A stretch of 64,000 nt of DNA from Candidatus Fimivivens faecavium (GCA_018716105.1 DVKH01000031.1:1-64000), one strand, 5' to 3'. Positions 16,859 through 26,287 are shown, counted from the stretch's first letter. Made by a program: numbers and translations. Notes: generated by a model from the letters alone, not told the origin.

Positions 16859-19306
16859 GTGGCCAACAGCTATAACGTAGACGATATCCTCGAGGAAGTG
16901 CGCAGAAAGAAGGAAAGACAGGCCCCTGCGCCCGAGGCGCTCAGCCGGCAGCCGGTTTCCGCCGCGGGGAGGAGCGGCGCGGCGCCGCGCGAAAAACGCG
17001 CCCCCCAGAAGGCCGGCGGGCGGCAGCCCCTTCGGGACGAGGCGCACACCACCCGGAGCGGCGCGGCCTTTCAGCTTTCCGGGATGACGGAAGAGCTCGA
17101 GCGCATCGCGCCCGAGCCGCGCCGGGAGCCTGTCCGGCGCGCGCCGGAGGCGGACGAAATAGAATTTACCCGGCTCGATATCCCCACCGGACGGGGTCCT
17201 TTGGAGGATGACGCGGATGGGAGTACGAGGGTGATGCATGCGGTGCGCAGCGAGAGCGATCAAAAGCTCGAGGAGCGGCGCAGGGCGAAAGTCCAGGAGT
17301 TTATGAAGAGTTCCTTTGCGGCGATCGAGGACGACGCGGATGACGAAGAGGACAGCGGGGACCAGGACGAAGTTCCGCCGCTTGAACAGTTTTTCGGCGG
17401 CATCAGCGGGATGAGAAAACGCCAGCGGACGGCTCTTCCGGAAGAGGAAGAGGAAGCCGCGCCGCGCGAAAAACGCCGCGGCCGGGCCGGCAGGGCGAAG
17501 GCCGGGGAGGCTGAGCCGAAACGGCGGGAATGGGCCTTGCGCCTTCCGAAGCAGGAAGAGGAGGACGAGCCGGACGACGAGAACGAATTCAAGACCCAGA
17601 AGGACGCGCCGTTTGTCGCGGACGACATCGCGGCGGTCGGGCGCGCTATCCGGATCCGGTCGGTTTTGACCGGCGTCTGCTTTGCGCTCTCGCTCTATCT
17701 CTCGCTCTGCAACCTGTATGGGCTCCCGCTGCTGATCCCGATTCAGCCCGAGCGGAACATGACCGCATATCTGGGGGTGAACCTCGCGGTGCTGCTCATC
17801 GCGACGCTGGCGTCCAGCTCAGTGATCGCGTCAGGGCTGATTTCGCTGTTCCAGATGCGCGCAGACAGCGACACGCCCGCGGCGCTCGCGGCGCTTGCGA
17901 CGGTGACGCAGGGGGTCGCCCTGATGGTGGTGCCGGATTCGTTCCACCTCAAAGAGGGCGGGATCTATTTCTGCGCCGCGGTGGCGGCGCTCTGGTTCAA
18001 CTCCCTTGGGAAGGGCATGATGATCAGAAGGATTGAGCGGAACTTCGCGATCGCCTCGGCCGACGCGAAACGGGTTGGGATGTTCCTCGCGGCGGACTGC
18101 CGTCTGGCGGACGAGCTGACCGAGGGGCAGGAGCTTTCCGACCCGGTCGTCGCCTATTCGGCGCCGTGCGGGTTCCCTGAAAAGTTTTTGAGGCTCTCCT
18201 ACACCGACGACAGCGGGCAGGGGATCCTGAGGATTCTGTCGCCGCTGTTTTTGGCGTTTGCGGCGCTATTGAGCGTGTTTTCCGGGGTGCTGTTCCACAA
18301 CCCGCTGCTGGTGAACCTGACGGTGTTCAACGCAGTGATGTGCATCGCCTGCCCGCTGACCGCGACGATGGTTCAGAACCTCCCGCTCCTGAGGGCGTCG
18401 AAGAAGCTATCGGCGGACGGGGCGTTCCTCTCCGGCCTCGAGGCGGCGGAGGAATTCGACGCGGCCAACGCCGTCGTGGTGGACGCGGCCGACCTATACC
18501 CGTCGGTCCTGCTGCACGGGATCAAGTCGTTTGCGCAGAGCCGGATTGACGAGACCATCCTCGACGCGGCGAGCGTGATGTGCGGCGTGGACGGGCTGCT
18601 CAAAGACCGTTTCCTCGAGATGATCGGGGGGAAGACCTCGATTTTAAAACCGGTGGATTCGATCACCTATGAGGACGCTATGGGGCTTTCCGCCTGGGTG
18701 GACGGGAAGCGGGTCCTGATCGGGAACCGCGACCTGATGCAGCATCACGGCGTTTCGATGCCGTCAAAGGACTATGAAAAGCGCTTTGTCAAGGAGGACC
18801 GGGAGATTCTCTATCTCGCGAACTCCGGCGAGGTGACGGCGATGTTCGTTTTGAGCTATCAGGTCAACGAGGACGCGGCCGAATGGCTCGGCTTGCACGC
18901 GAAGAGGGGTTTAAGCCTGATCGTCTATTCGACCGACCCGAACATCACCGCCCCGAAGGTGGCGGCGGACTACGGCTATCCGGAGGAATTTGTAAAGGTG
19001 GTCCCGGCAAAATGCCACAAGGATTTCCAGGAGCTTTCCGCGCCGAAGGAGCGGGGGAAGGCCTGGCTCCAGTCGCTCGGCCCGGCGGCGTCGCGGCTGC
19101 GCGCCCTTGCCGCGGCGCAGAGCGTCAAGCAGTCGATCACGACCGGGACGGTGCTGCAGGCGGCGGGACTGATCCTCGGGTATGTGCTGATTGCGTTTTT
19201 GTGCTTCACCGATTCGCTCTCCGCGCTCGGTTTTCTGCAGCTGCTGCTGTACCAGGGGTTCTGGGCGGCGGCGGTCCTTGTGGCGCCGAACCTCACGAAG
19301 CTTTGA
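16859..19306 (+). CDS. P-type ATPase-like membrane protein lacking catalytic motifs
   Basis: 815 residues. Residues 1-250 are charged and low-complexity, probably disordered, starting with YNVDDILEEVRRKK. Four or more hydrophobic segments follow between 260 and 510. MCIACPLTATMVQNLPLL (residues 494-511) resembles the CPx transmembrane motif of P1B ATPases. The next part aligns by eye with the P and N domains: NAVVVDAADLYPSV (D542 where DKTGT is expected), VDGKRVLIGNRDLM (N-domain like), and LIVYSTDPNITAPKVAADYG (TGDN region), with VPAKCHK after it. DKTGT, TGES and GDGxNDxP are all absent. Two more helices end the protein. GTG start with TAGGAGG, 11 bases after rlmB. A pseudo-ATPase role is inference. 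Confidence 0.65.
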   Translation: MANSYNVDDILEEVRRKKERQAPAPEALSRQPVSAAGRSGAAPREKRAPQKAGGRQPLRDEAHTTRSGAAFQLSGMTEELERIAPEPRREPVRRAPEADEIEFTRLDIPTGRGPLEDDADGSTRVMHAVRSESDQKLEERRRAKVQEFMKSSFAAIEDDADDEEDSGDQDEVPPLEQFFGGISGMRKRQRTALPEEEEEAAPREKRRGRAGRAKAGEAEPKRREWALRLPKQEEEDEPDDENEFKTQKDAPFVADDIAAVGRAIRIRSVLTGVCFALSLYLSLCNLYGLPLLIPIQPERNMTAYLGVNLAVLLIATLASSSVIASGLISLFQMRADSDTPAALAALATVTQGVALMVVPDSFHLKEGGIYFCAAVAALWFNSLGKGMMIRRIERNFAIASADAKRVGMFLAADCRLADELTEGQELSDPVVAYSAPCGFPEKFLRLSYTDDSGQGILRILSPLFLAFAALLSVFSGVLFHNPLLVNLTVFNAVMCIACPLTATMVQNLPLLRASKKLSADGAFLSGLEAAEEFDAANAVVVDAADLYPSVLLHGIKSFAQSRIDETILDAASVMCGVDGLLKDRFLEMIGGKTSILKPVDSITYEDAMGLSAWVDGKRVLIGNRDLMQHHGVSMPSKDYEKRFVKEDREILYLANSGEVTAMFVLSYQVNEDAAEWLGLHAKRGLSLIVYSTDPNITAPKVAADYGYPEEFVKVVPAKCHKDFQELSAPKERGKAWLQSLGPAASRLRALAAAQSVKQSITTGTVLQAAGLILGYVLIAFLCFTDSLSALGFLQLLLYQGFWAAAVLVAPNLTKL

Positions 19307-19559
19307 GATGAAGAAGGCCCCGTATTAAAAAGGCGGAAGGCCCGGAAGGATACCGGCCCGCGCCAAAGGCGGAAGGGAAAGAAAGACTCTATGCGAGTGG
19401 GATAGCCATTTGCCTGGAGTTTTTTCTTTTATCTTCGGCGCCCGGGGAATGCGCAGCAACTGCGCTGCGGCCTTGGGGATTCTCCCCTGCAAGCGGTTTG
19501 CCGGGCGGGAAGTCCGCCGGGACTGCGGCTATGGGAAACGCTTTCGGCTTCTTTTTCTC

Positions 19560-19588
19560 TTGACAAAAACCAACTGGGGGCATACAAT
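19560..19588 (+). promoter_or_regulatory. Promoter of the tetR-ABC island
   Basis: TTGACA, exactly 17 bases, TACAAT. It lies 41 bases ahead of the tetR start. The preceding gap 19307-19559 shows no gene. Confidence 0.85.
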
Positions 19589-19614
19589 ATAACAGTGATA
19601 TATAACGCTGTTAT
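19589..19614 (+). promoter_or_regulatory. Candidate TetR operator
   Basis: Inverted repeat ATAACAG (19589-19595) and CTGTTAT (19608-19614) with partly symmetrical centre. It covers the expected transcription start, suiting autorepression by the adjacent TetR protein. Confidence 0.55.
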
Positions 19615-19629
19615 GAGGGGGCGGGCGGA

Positions 19630-20244
19630 TTGGCCGGGAACTTGAAGACCTTGGAACGCATCCATCAGGCGGCAAAAGCGGAATTTCTGGAAAAAGGCTA
19701 TCAGGGTGCCTCCCTGCGGAATATCGTAAAATCAGTGGGAATGACCACCGGGGCCTTTTATGGCTACTACAAAAGCAAAGAAGAACTATTCGAGGCCCTG
19801 GCCGGCGATCATTATACATATTTTATTGACCGCTTTGAGAGAGCGCAGAAGGAATTCGCCGCGCTTCCCAAAGAAAAGCAGCCGGAGGCCATGAGCGAGA
19901 TTTCCGGGCTTTGTATGTTTGATATGCTTCACTACGCCTATGAGCACCTGGAGGAGTCCAAGCTCATTCTATGCTGTTCGGAAGGGACAAAGTTTTCCGG
20001 CCTCATTGACCGAATGGTGGAGATTGAAATAGAAGGCACCCATGCTTATCAAGAGGTCTTGAGGGAATTGGGGCGGCCCTCCCCGCGGATTGACCCGACG
20101 CTGGAGCATATCCTGATTACCGGTATGTTCCACACCTTTTTTGAACTGGTGGTTCACGAAATGCCGCTTCGGGACGCAGAGAATTATGTAATGGAAATGC
20201 GTTCGTTTTACACAGCCGGATGGCTGAAAATTATGGGGCAGTAA
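19630..20244 (+). CDS. TetR family transcriptional regulator
   Basis: 204 residues. The N-terminal HTH is typical: IHQAAKAEFLEKGYQGASLRNIVKSVGMTTGAFYGYYKSKEELFEAL, with the recognition helix in TTGAFYGYY. The C-terminal ligand-binding region is Phe/Met/His-rich and ends in two dimerisation helices. TTG start with AGGGGG seven bases upstream. It is followed 111 bases later by two ABC exporter half-transporters, so it most likely represses that pair until a substrate binds; the palindrome at 19589-19614 is a candidate operator. Less GC-rich than its neighbours, consistent with acquisition together with the exporter. Confidence 0.9.
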   Translation: MAGNLKTLERIHQAAKAEFLEKGYQGASLRNIVKSVGMTTGAFYGYYKSKEELFEALAGDHYTYFIDRFERAQKEFAALPKEKQPEAMSEISGLCMFDMLHYAYEHLEESKLILCCSEGTKFSGLIDRMVEIEIEGTHAYQEVLRELGRPSPRIDPTLEHILITGMFHTFFELVVHEMPLRDAENYVMEMRSFYTAGWLKIMGQ

Positions 20245-20266
20245 AGCCCTGTAATTTTTGCCCAGG

Positions 20267-20284
20267 AGTTAGCGAGAGCTAACT
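20267..20284. promoter_or_regulatory. Short perfect palindrome upstream of the exporter genes
   Basis: AGTTAGC and GCTAACT around a GAGA (GNRA-type) loop, 23 bases after the tetR stop. It could be an RNA hairpin or a second operator; function unknown. Confidence 0.35.
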
Positions 20285-20355
20285 AGAGTTTGGATACTGG
20301 AAGATCACGCCCCGTGTTCTCTGTATCATAGATAAAGGAAAAGGAGGGACCCTTT

Positions 20356-22128
20356 TTGAAAAAACAATCCAATCTGTCACGCCTGCTCCAGGCTGCAGGC
20401 AATCACAAATACCTGCTTTATGCCTCATGGGCGCTCTCAGCGGCCAGCGCCTTCATCGCCCTGGCGCCATTTTACTGCATTTGGAAGGTCATTCAGGAAG
20501 CGCTGAAGGCTGCGCCGGATTTCAGCCGGGCGCAAAACCTGACCCACTACGGCTGGATGGCGGTACTGTTCGCGGTTATTTCGGTGCTGGTCTACATAGC
20601 GGGGCTGATGTGCTCTCACAAAGGGGCGTTTCGCGTTGCCACCAATCTGCGGCTTGGGACCATGAAGCATATCGTCAAGCTGCCGATGGGGTTTGCCGAG
20701 CGTTTTGGCAGCGGCAAGCTGCGTAAAATTGTCAACGAATCCAGCGCAGCCACTGAGACGTATCTTGCCCACCAACTCCCCGACCGTGCCAACGCCATCG
20801 CCACCCCGTGCGGCCTGCTGATATTGCTGCTGGCATTCGATTGGCGGCTGGGGCTTTTGAGCCTTGTGCCGGTGGCGCTGGGTTTTCTGATCATGATGGC
20901 GATGACCGGAGAGCGGATGCAGGAAAAAATGAAAGAATACCAGAATGCGTTGGATGATATGTCCAACGAGGCGGTGGAGTATGTGCGGGGAATTCCAGTG
21001 GTCAAAACCTTTGGTCAGACCATTTTTTCCTTCAAGAAATTTAAGGATTCCATCGACCGGTATAAAGTCTGGGTGACCGCCTACACCAAGGAGCTTCGCG
21101 CGCCCATGATGTTCTATACGGCCGCGATTAACGGGGTGTTCGCCACGCTGATTGCCGGAGGGCTGCTGTTTACCCAAAACGGCGTCGCGACGGGTTTTCT
21201 TTTGGACTTGATCTTCTATATTATCATTACGCCTGTCATTTCCGTGACGCTGACCCGCATCATGTTCCAGAGTGAGAACGCTATGATCGTCAACGACGCC
21301 TTGCAGAGAATCGACGCCGTTTTGAACTTAAAACCGTTAGCGGAGGCAAAACGGCCGAAACATCCCTCCGGCGCCTGCGTAGAACTCCAAAATGTTCGCT
21401 TCAGCTATGATGGAAAGAAAGAGGTGTTGAAGGGTATTTCCCTTACAATTCCCGAAGGGCAGACGGCGGCTTTTGTCGGGCCTTCTGGCGGCGGGAAGAC
21501 AACCCTTGCGAATCTGATTTCCCGTTTCTTTGACCCGCAGGGCGGCGCTGTGAAGATTGGCGGCGTCGATGTGAAGGATATTTCTAAAGAGGAACTCATG
21601 AACACCGTTTCCTTCGTGTTCCAGAACAGCCGGCTCATCAAAGCCTCAATTCTGGAAAACGTGCGCATGGGGAAGCCGGACGCCACCCGCGAGGAGATTC
21701 TCGCCGCGCTCCACAATGCCCAGTGCGGCGATATCCTTGAAAAACTGCCTCAGGGCGTGGACACCGTCATTGGCGCAAAAGGCGTTTATCTTTCCGGCGG
21801 CGAACAGCAGCGGATCGCCATTGCCCGCGTTATGCTGAAAAATGCGCCCATTGTCATTTTGGATGAGGCCACAGCCTTTGCCGACCCGGACAATGAGACC
21901 CGGGTGCAGGCCGCTTTCTCCAGACTCGCCAAGGGCAAGACGGTAATCATGATTGCCCACCGGCTTTCCACCGTGGTGGGCGTGGATCAGGTCTATGTCG
22001 TCGCGGACGGCCGGATTGCGGAGAGCGGCGCCGGCCGGGAGCTGCTGGAGAAAGGCGGCGTTTTCAGCCGGATGTGGGATAACTATCAGACCTGCGTTCA
22101 GTGGAAGGTTGCAAAGGAGGTGCAGTGA
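20356..22128 (+). CDS. ABC exporter half-transporter (permease-ATPase), subunit A
   Basis: 590 residues. An N-terminal six-helix transmembrane domain (residues ~15-300) is fused to an ABC ATPase with Walker A GPSGGGKTT, signature [13 protein letters not shown], Walker B IVILDEATAFADPD and H-loop IMIAHRLSTV. TTG start after AAAGGAGGG. It is paired with a second half-transporter whose ATG starts two bases after its stop (TGAGATG), so a heterodimer is likely. The layout TetR plus two half-transporters is common for multidrug or siderophore-type export in gut Firmicutes; the substrate is unknown. Confidence 0.92.
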   Translation: MKKQSNLSRLLQAAGNHKYLLYASWALSAASAFIALAPFYCIWKVIQEALKAAPDFSRAQNLTHYGWMAVLFAVISVLVYIAGLMCSHKGAFRVATNLRLGTMKHIVKLPMGFAERFGSGKLRKIVNESSAATETYLAHQLPDRANAIATPCGLLILLLAFDWRLGLLSLVPVALGFLIMMAMTGERMQEKMKEYQNALDDMSNEAVEYVRGIPVVKTFGQTIFSFKKFKDSIDRYKVWVTAYTKELRAPMMFYTAAINGVFATLIAGGLLFTQNGVATGFLLDLIFYIIITPVISVTLTRIMFQSENAMIVNDALQRIDAVLNLKPLAEAKRPKHPSGACVELQNVRFSYDGKKEVLKGISLTIPEGQTAAFVGPSGGGKTTLANLISRFFDPQGGAVKIGGVDVKDISKEELMNTVSFVFQNSRLIKASILENVRMGKPDATREEILAALHNAQCGDILEKLPQGVDTVIGAKGVYLSGGEQQRIAIARVMLKNAPIVILDEATAFADPDNETRVQAAFSRLAKGKTVIMIAHRLSTVVGVDQVYVVADGRIAESGAGRELLEKGGVFSRMWDNYQTCVQWKVAKEVQ

Positions 22129-22129
22129 G

Positions 22130-23863
22130 ATGTTGGAACGGCTGCAAAAACGGTATGCGCTCTCCCGTCAGGGTGCGAAGGATCTTGTGAAGGGCTGCCT
22201 TGCCTGCGTCCTTCAGAACCTTTCTTTCATGTTCCCTGTGGGGTTATTGTATCTGCTGGTCAGCGATCTGATGAACGGCGGCGTTCCCGGTGGAAAAACC
22301 GCCTTCTACATCATCGGTTCCGCGGCGTGCATTGGGCTTATTTTGCTCACCACCTGTGTACAGTACAATGCGACCTATTTTGCCACCTATACGGAAAGCG
22401 GCGTGCGCCGCATTACTCTGGCGGAGCGGCTCCGAAAAATCCCCCTCTCATTCTTTGGGAAGAAGGACCTTGCCGACCTCACCAGCACCATTATGGCCGA
22501 TTGTACTTTTTTAGAGCAGAGCTTTTCCCACTTTATCCCCGAATTGGCCGGATCGATTGTTTCCACGATTTTGATTTCCATTGGTCTGCTTATTATTGAC
22601 TGGCGCATGGCGCTTGCCGCACTCTGGGTCATGCCGGTCGCTTTTGCCATTGTGGGTTTTTCCGCAAGGGTGCAGGAAAAGCTCAATCAGAAAGCTATGG
22701 ACGTAAAAATCGCTTGTGCCGATGGGATTCAGGAATGTATCGAAACGGTTCGCGACTTGAAGGCCAACAACGCGGAACAAAAATACCTCAAAGGGTTGGA
22801 AAAGAAAATCCGTGCGGTGGAGCGCCGTTCGATTCTCAATGAATTTGGGCTTGCCGCCTTTGTGGTGTCTGCATCTCTGGTCCTGAAGCTGGGCATTGCC
22901 ACCGTCGCGCTGGTTGGTTCTATTCTTCTGGTCCGGGGCAGCCTGGATGTCCTGGCCTTCTTTATGTTCCTGTTGGTAGCGTCCCGGCTGTATGATCCGC
23001 TGCAAAGCGCGCTGCAAAACCTGGCGGCCGTCATCAGCACGCGCACCAATATCGCCCGCATGAACGAGATCCTCGATCATCCCATCCAACAGGGCGGCGG
23101 CCGGCTCTCCAATCGAGGCTATGATATCGCCTTCGACCATGTGGGTTTCGCCTACAGCTCTGGGGAGGCGGTTTTGAAGGACGTTTCCTTTACCGCGAAA
23201 CAGGGCGAAGTTACGGCGTTGGTGGGGCCGTCCGGCGGCGGTAAGACCACGGTCTCCCGGTTGGCCGCCCGGTTCTGGGATGTGAGCCGGGGCAGGATCA
23301 CCGTGGGCGGCATGGATATTTCTGAAATCGACCCGGAAGCGCTTTTGTCACTGTTCTCTATTGTGTTCCAGGACGTCACCCTGTTTGACAACACCATTCT
23401 GGAAAATATTCGGATCGGCAACAAGGACGCCACCGACGAGCAGGTTTTGGCCGCGGCAAGGCTTGCCAATGTGGACGCATTCGCTGAGAAATTGCCCGAG
23501 AGCTGGAATACCCATATCGGGGAGAACGGCTGCGAGCTTTCCGGCGGGGAGCGGCAACGGATTTCAATCGCGCGCGCATTCCTGAAAAACGCTCCCATTA
23601 TTCTTCTGGACGAGGCCACCGCTTCGCTGGACGTGGAGAACGAGACCCTGATCCAGACCGCCCTTTCCCGCCTGATTGCGGATAAGACGGTCTTGGTGAT
23701 CGCTCACCGGATGCGCACTGTGGCTGGCGCGGACAAAATTGTGGTGCTCTCCAACGGCACGGTGGCGGAGGAGGGCGCCCCAGAGGCACTGATGATGAAG
23801 AACGGCGTTTATGCCCGTATGGTGAAGCTGCAAACCGAGGGCCAGGACTGGCGCCTGGCCTGA
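22130..23863 (+). CDS. ABC exporter half-transporter (permease-ATPase), subunit B
   Basis: 577 residues. Transmembrane domain (residues ~15-310) plus ATPase with Walker A GPSGGGKTT, signature LSGGERQRISIARA, Walker B IILLDEATASLDVEN and H-loop VLVIAHRMRTV. Both catalytic sites look intact, unlike many heterodimers with one degenerate site. The frame extends upstream into subunit A, but the ATG at 22130 has AAAGGAGG at the right distance and the N-terminus MLERLQKRYALS suits the family. Translationally coupled to subunit A. No terminator is obvious directly after it. Confidence 0.92.
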   Translation: MLERLQKRYALSRQGAKDLVKGCLACVLQNLSFMFPVGLLYLLVSDLMNGGVPGGKTAFYIIGSAACIGLILLTTCVQYNATYFATYTESGVRRITLAERLRKIPLSFFGKKDLADLTSTIMADCTFLEQSFSHFIPELAGSIVSTILISIGLLIIDWRMALAALWVMPVAFAIVGFSARVQEKLNQKAMDVKIACADGIQECIETVRDLKANNAEQKYLKGLEKKIRAVERRSILNEFGLAAFVVSASLVLKLGIATVALVGSILLVRGSLDVLAFFMFLLVASRLYDPLQSALQNLAAVISTRTNIARMNEILDHPIQQGGGRLSNRGYDIAFDHVGFAYSSGEAVLKDVSFTAKQGEVTALVGPSGGGKTTVSRLAARFWDVSRGRITVGGMDISEIDPEALLSLFSIVFQDVTLFDNTILENIRIGNKDATDEQVLAAARLANVDAFAEKLPESWNTHIGENGCELSGGERQRISIARAFLKNAPIILLDEATASLDVENETLIQTALSRLIADKTVLVIAHRMRTVAGADKIVVLSNGTVAEEGAPEALMMKNGVYARMVKLQTEGQDWRLA

Positions 23864-23927
23864 AGAAATCCGCATGGGGTGCCGGACGGCCGTCAGGCGG
23901 AGGCGATAAAGGATTGGAAGGGGTTGG

Positions 23928-23962
23928 GTTCCATTTCAGTGGTGTTAAATTTGAAATGGAAC
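23928..23962. repeat. Inverted repeat in the gap before the EF-G paralogue
   Basis: GTTCCATTTCA and TGAAATGGAAC separated by 13 bases, in the gap 23864-24202. No T-run follows. The rest of this gap holds a promoter and no credible gene. Confidence 0.4.
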
Positions 23963-24079
23963 GCTGTTTATGCCGGCGTGAAAGAAGGCGCACGGCAGCT
24001 TGCCGATACGCGCTTTACGCGGCTATCGCGCGTCCCGGCGGGCGGCGGAAAACTGCGGAGGGTTTCTTCTTCGGGGGAC

Positions 24080-24108
24080 TTGTCAAGCGTTCCTGGAGCC
24101 TGTATAAT
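24080..24108 (+). promoter_or_regulatory. Promoter of the EF-G-like gene
   Basis: TTGTCA, 17 bases, TATAAT with a TG directly upstream of the -10. The leader is about 90 bases and AT-rich. Confidence 0.75.
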
Positions 24109-24202
24109 TAGCTTTAAGGTTTCTGGGATTTTACTCAAAAACTATACAAAATAAACAATATTCCTACAGTTTTTTGGGAATGTTGAAAGGGGCAAAGGGA
24201 AA

Positions 24203-26281
24203 ATGAGACAATATCTTGCAGACAAGATCAGAAATGTGGCGGTTGCCGGACACGGTTCCTGCGGGAAAACGTCGCTTGCGGAAGCGATGCTCTTCAAAGC
24301 GGGCGCAACCGACCGCCTCGGCAAGGTCGAGAATGGAAGCACGATCTGCGATTTTGATCCGGAAGAGGTCAAAAGAGGCGTCTCGGTTTCCGCTGCCGTC
24401 GCGCCGTTTGAATGGGACGCGACAAAAATAAACCTGATCGACACTCCCGGGCTGTTCGACTTCGCGACCGGTTTCTATGAGGGCATGCGGGCCGCGGGAA
24501 GCGTCCTGATTGTGATTTCGGCGAAGGACGGCGTAGGCGTCGGCGCGGAAAAGGCCTATCAGCATGCGAAAAAACTCGGGAAATCGATGCTGTTCTTCGT
24601 CTCGAAGATGGACGCGGAAAACGCCGATTTCTTCAAATGCCTCGAGGGGCTGGGCGCCTCGTTCGACCGGCACATCTGCCCGCTGGTCCTGCCGGTGGTG
24701 GAGAACGGCAAGGCCCAGTGCTACATCGACCTCATCGACAACAAGGCCTACCGCTATTCCGGGCCGAAGGGCGAGAGAACCGAGGTCGGCATCCCCGAGG
24801 CGATGGCCGGCATGGTGGAGGAGTATCGGAACGCCATCGCCGAAGCGGTCGCCGAGACGGATGAAGAGCTGATGGACAAATTCTTTGCCGGGGAGGCGTT
24901 CACCCGCGAGGAGATCATCCGCGGCATCAACGCGGGCATCCACGAGGGGAGCTTCGCGCCGGTGCTCTGCGGTTCGGCGCTGACGATGGAGGGGATCGAC
25001 CTGCTGCTCGACGCGATGGTGAACCATCTCCCGGCCGCGAAGGACGCGGCGAGCGAGCCGGCTGCCGACGCGGACGGCGAGACGGTCATGGTCAAATGCG
25101 ACGTGCTCGATCCGCTGGTGGCGTTTATCTTCAAAACCGTCGCAGACCCGTTTGTCGGAAAGATGTCGTACATCAAGGTCCTGGCCGGAAAGCTTTCGGC
25201 GGACGTGATCCCGATTAACTCCCGGACCAAGATCGCCGAGCGGTTCGGCAAGATCATGATGGTGACCGGGAAGAAGCAGGAGGACGTCCCGTCGGTCCCG
25301 GCGGGCGACATCTGCGTGGTCACCAAGCTGGTCGAATCGGTGACCGGCGACACGCTGTGCGAGCCGAACCGGATGGTCTCGCTCGCGCCGGTCGATTTCC
25401 CGCCCGCGACCCTTACGATGGCGATGAACGCGAAGAACAAGGGCGACGAGGGAAAAATTGCGCAGGGCATCGCGCGGCTGATCGAGGAAGACCCGGTTGT
25501 GAAATACCGGATGGACCCCGAGACCAAGCAGCAGCTTCTCTCCGGCCTCGGGGAGCAGCACCTCGACGTGATCATCTCGAGGCTCAAGACCAAGTTCGGC
25601 TCCGAGGTCACGCTTTCGAAGCCGCGGGTCGCCTACCGCGAGACCATCCGCAAGAACGTCAAGGTCCAGGGCCGGCACAAGAAGCAGTCGGGCGGGCACG
25701 GGCAGTTCGGCGACGTCTGGATCGAGTTCGGCCCCTGCGACAGCGAGGAGCTGGTGTTCCAGGAGAGCGTCTTCGGCGGCGCGGTGCCGAAAAACTTCTT
25801 CCCGGCGGTGGAAAAGGGCCTGCAGGAGTGCGTCAAGAGGGGCGTCCTCGCGGGGTATCCGATGGTCGGGGTGAAGGCGGTGCTGACCGACGGGTCGTAC
25901 CACCCGGTCGATTCGTCCGAAATGGCGTTCAAGATGGCGGCGTCCATCGCCTATAAGACCGGAATCCCGCAGGCGAGCCCGGTGCTGCTTGAGCCGATCG
26001 GGAAGCTGACGGTTTATGTGCCGGAGAGCTACACCGGCGACATCATGGGCGAACTCAACAAGCGGCGCGGGCGCATCCTCGGGATGAACCCGACCGACGA
26101 GGGCCTGCAGGAGATCGTGGGCGAAGCGCCGATCAGCGAGATGTACGATTTCACCACGACCCTCCGCTCGATGACGCAGGGGAGGGGGAGCTTCACCCTC
26201 GAGTTCGAGCGGTATGAGCAGCTCCCGTCGAACCTCGAAGCGGCGGTCATCGCCGAGGCGAAGGCGTTGGAAGATGAATAA
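24203..26281 (+). CDS. Elongation factor G-like GTPase (FusA2 group)
   Basis: 692 residues with full EF-G domain order. The GTPase domain has G1 GHGSCGKT at residues 16-23, G3 DTPGLFDF and G4 as SKMD in place of NKxD. Domain II follows, then domains III-V (GEQHLDVI, GHGQFGDVW, and C-terminal RRGRILGMNP). The GSCGKT P-loop and altered G4 separate it from canonical EF-G (DAGKT, NKMD) and fit the second EF-G paralogue found in Firmicutes and Thermotoga, whose role is unclear. It is a single-gene unit with its own promoter and a strong terminator. The long antisense frame over it is a codon-bias artefact. Confidence 0.9.
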   Translation: MRQYLADKIRNVAVAGHGSCGKTSLAEAMLFKAGATDRLGKVENGSTICDFDPEEVKRGVSVSAAVAPFEWDATKINLIDTPGLFDFATGFYEGMRAAGSVLIVISAKDGVGVGAEKAYQHAKKLGKSMLFFVSKMDAENADFFKCLEGLGASFDRHICPLVLPVVENGKAQCYIDLIDNKAYRYSGPKGERTEVGIPEAMAGMVEEYRNAIAEAVAETDEELMDKFFAGEAFTREEIIRGINAGIHEGSFAPVLCGSALTMEGIDLLLDAMVNHLPAAKDAASEPAADADGETVMVKCDVLDPLVAFIFKTVADPFVGKMSYIKVLAGKLSADVIPINSRTKIAERFGKIMMVTGKKQEDVPSVPAGDICVVTKLVESVTGDTLCEPNRMVSLAPVDFPPATLTMAMNAKNKGDEGKIAQGIARLIEEDPVVKYRMDPETKQQLLSGLGEQHLDVIISRLKTKFGSEVTLSKPRVAYRETIRKNVKVQGRHKKQSGGHGQFGDVWIEFGPCDSEELVFQESVFGGAVPKNFFPAVEKGLQECVKRGVLAGYPMVGVKAVLTDGSYHPVDSSEMAFKMAASIAYKTGIPQASPVLLEPIGKLTVYVPESYTGDIMGELNKRRGRILGMNPTDEGLQEIVGEAPISEMYDFTTTLRSMTQGRGSFTLEFERYEQLPSNLEAAVIAEAKALEDE

Positions 26282-26287
26282 CGGAAT

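Noticed and set aside
23879..24154. 91-residue plus-strand frame before the EF-G-like gene
   Set aside because: It spans the -35/-10 promoter and the inverted repeat at 23928-23962, has no Shine-Dalgarno and shows no domain.
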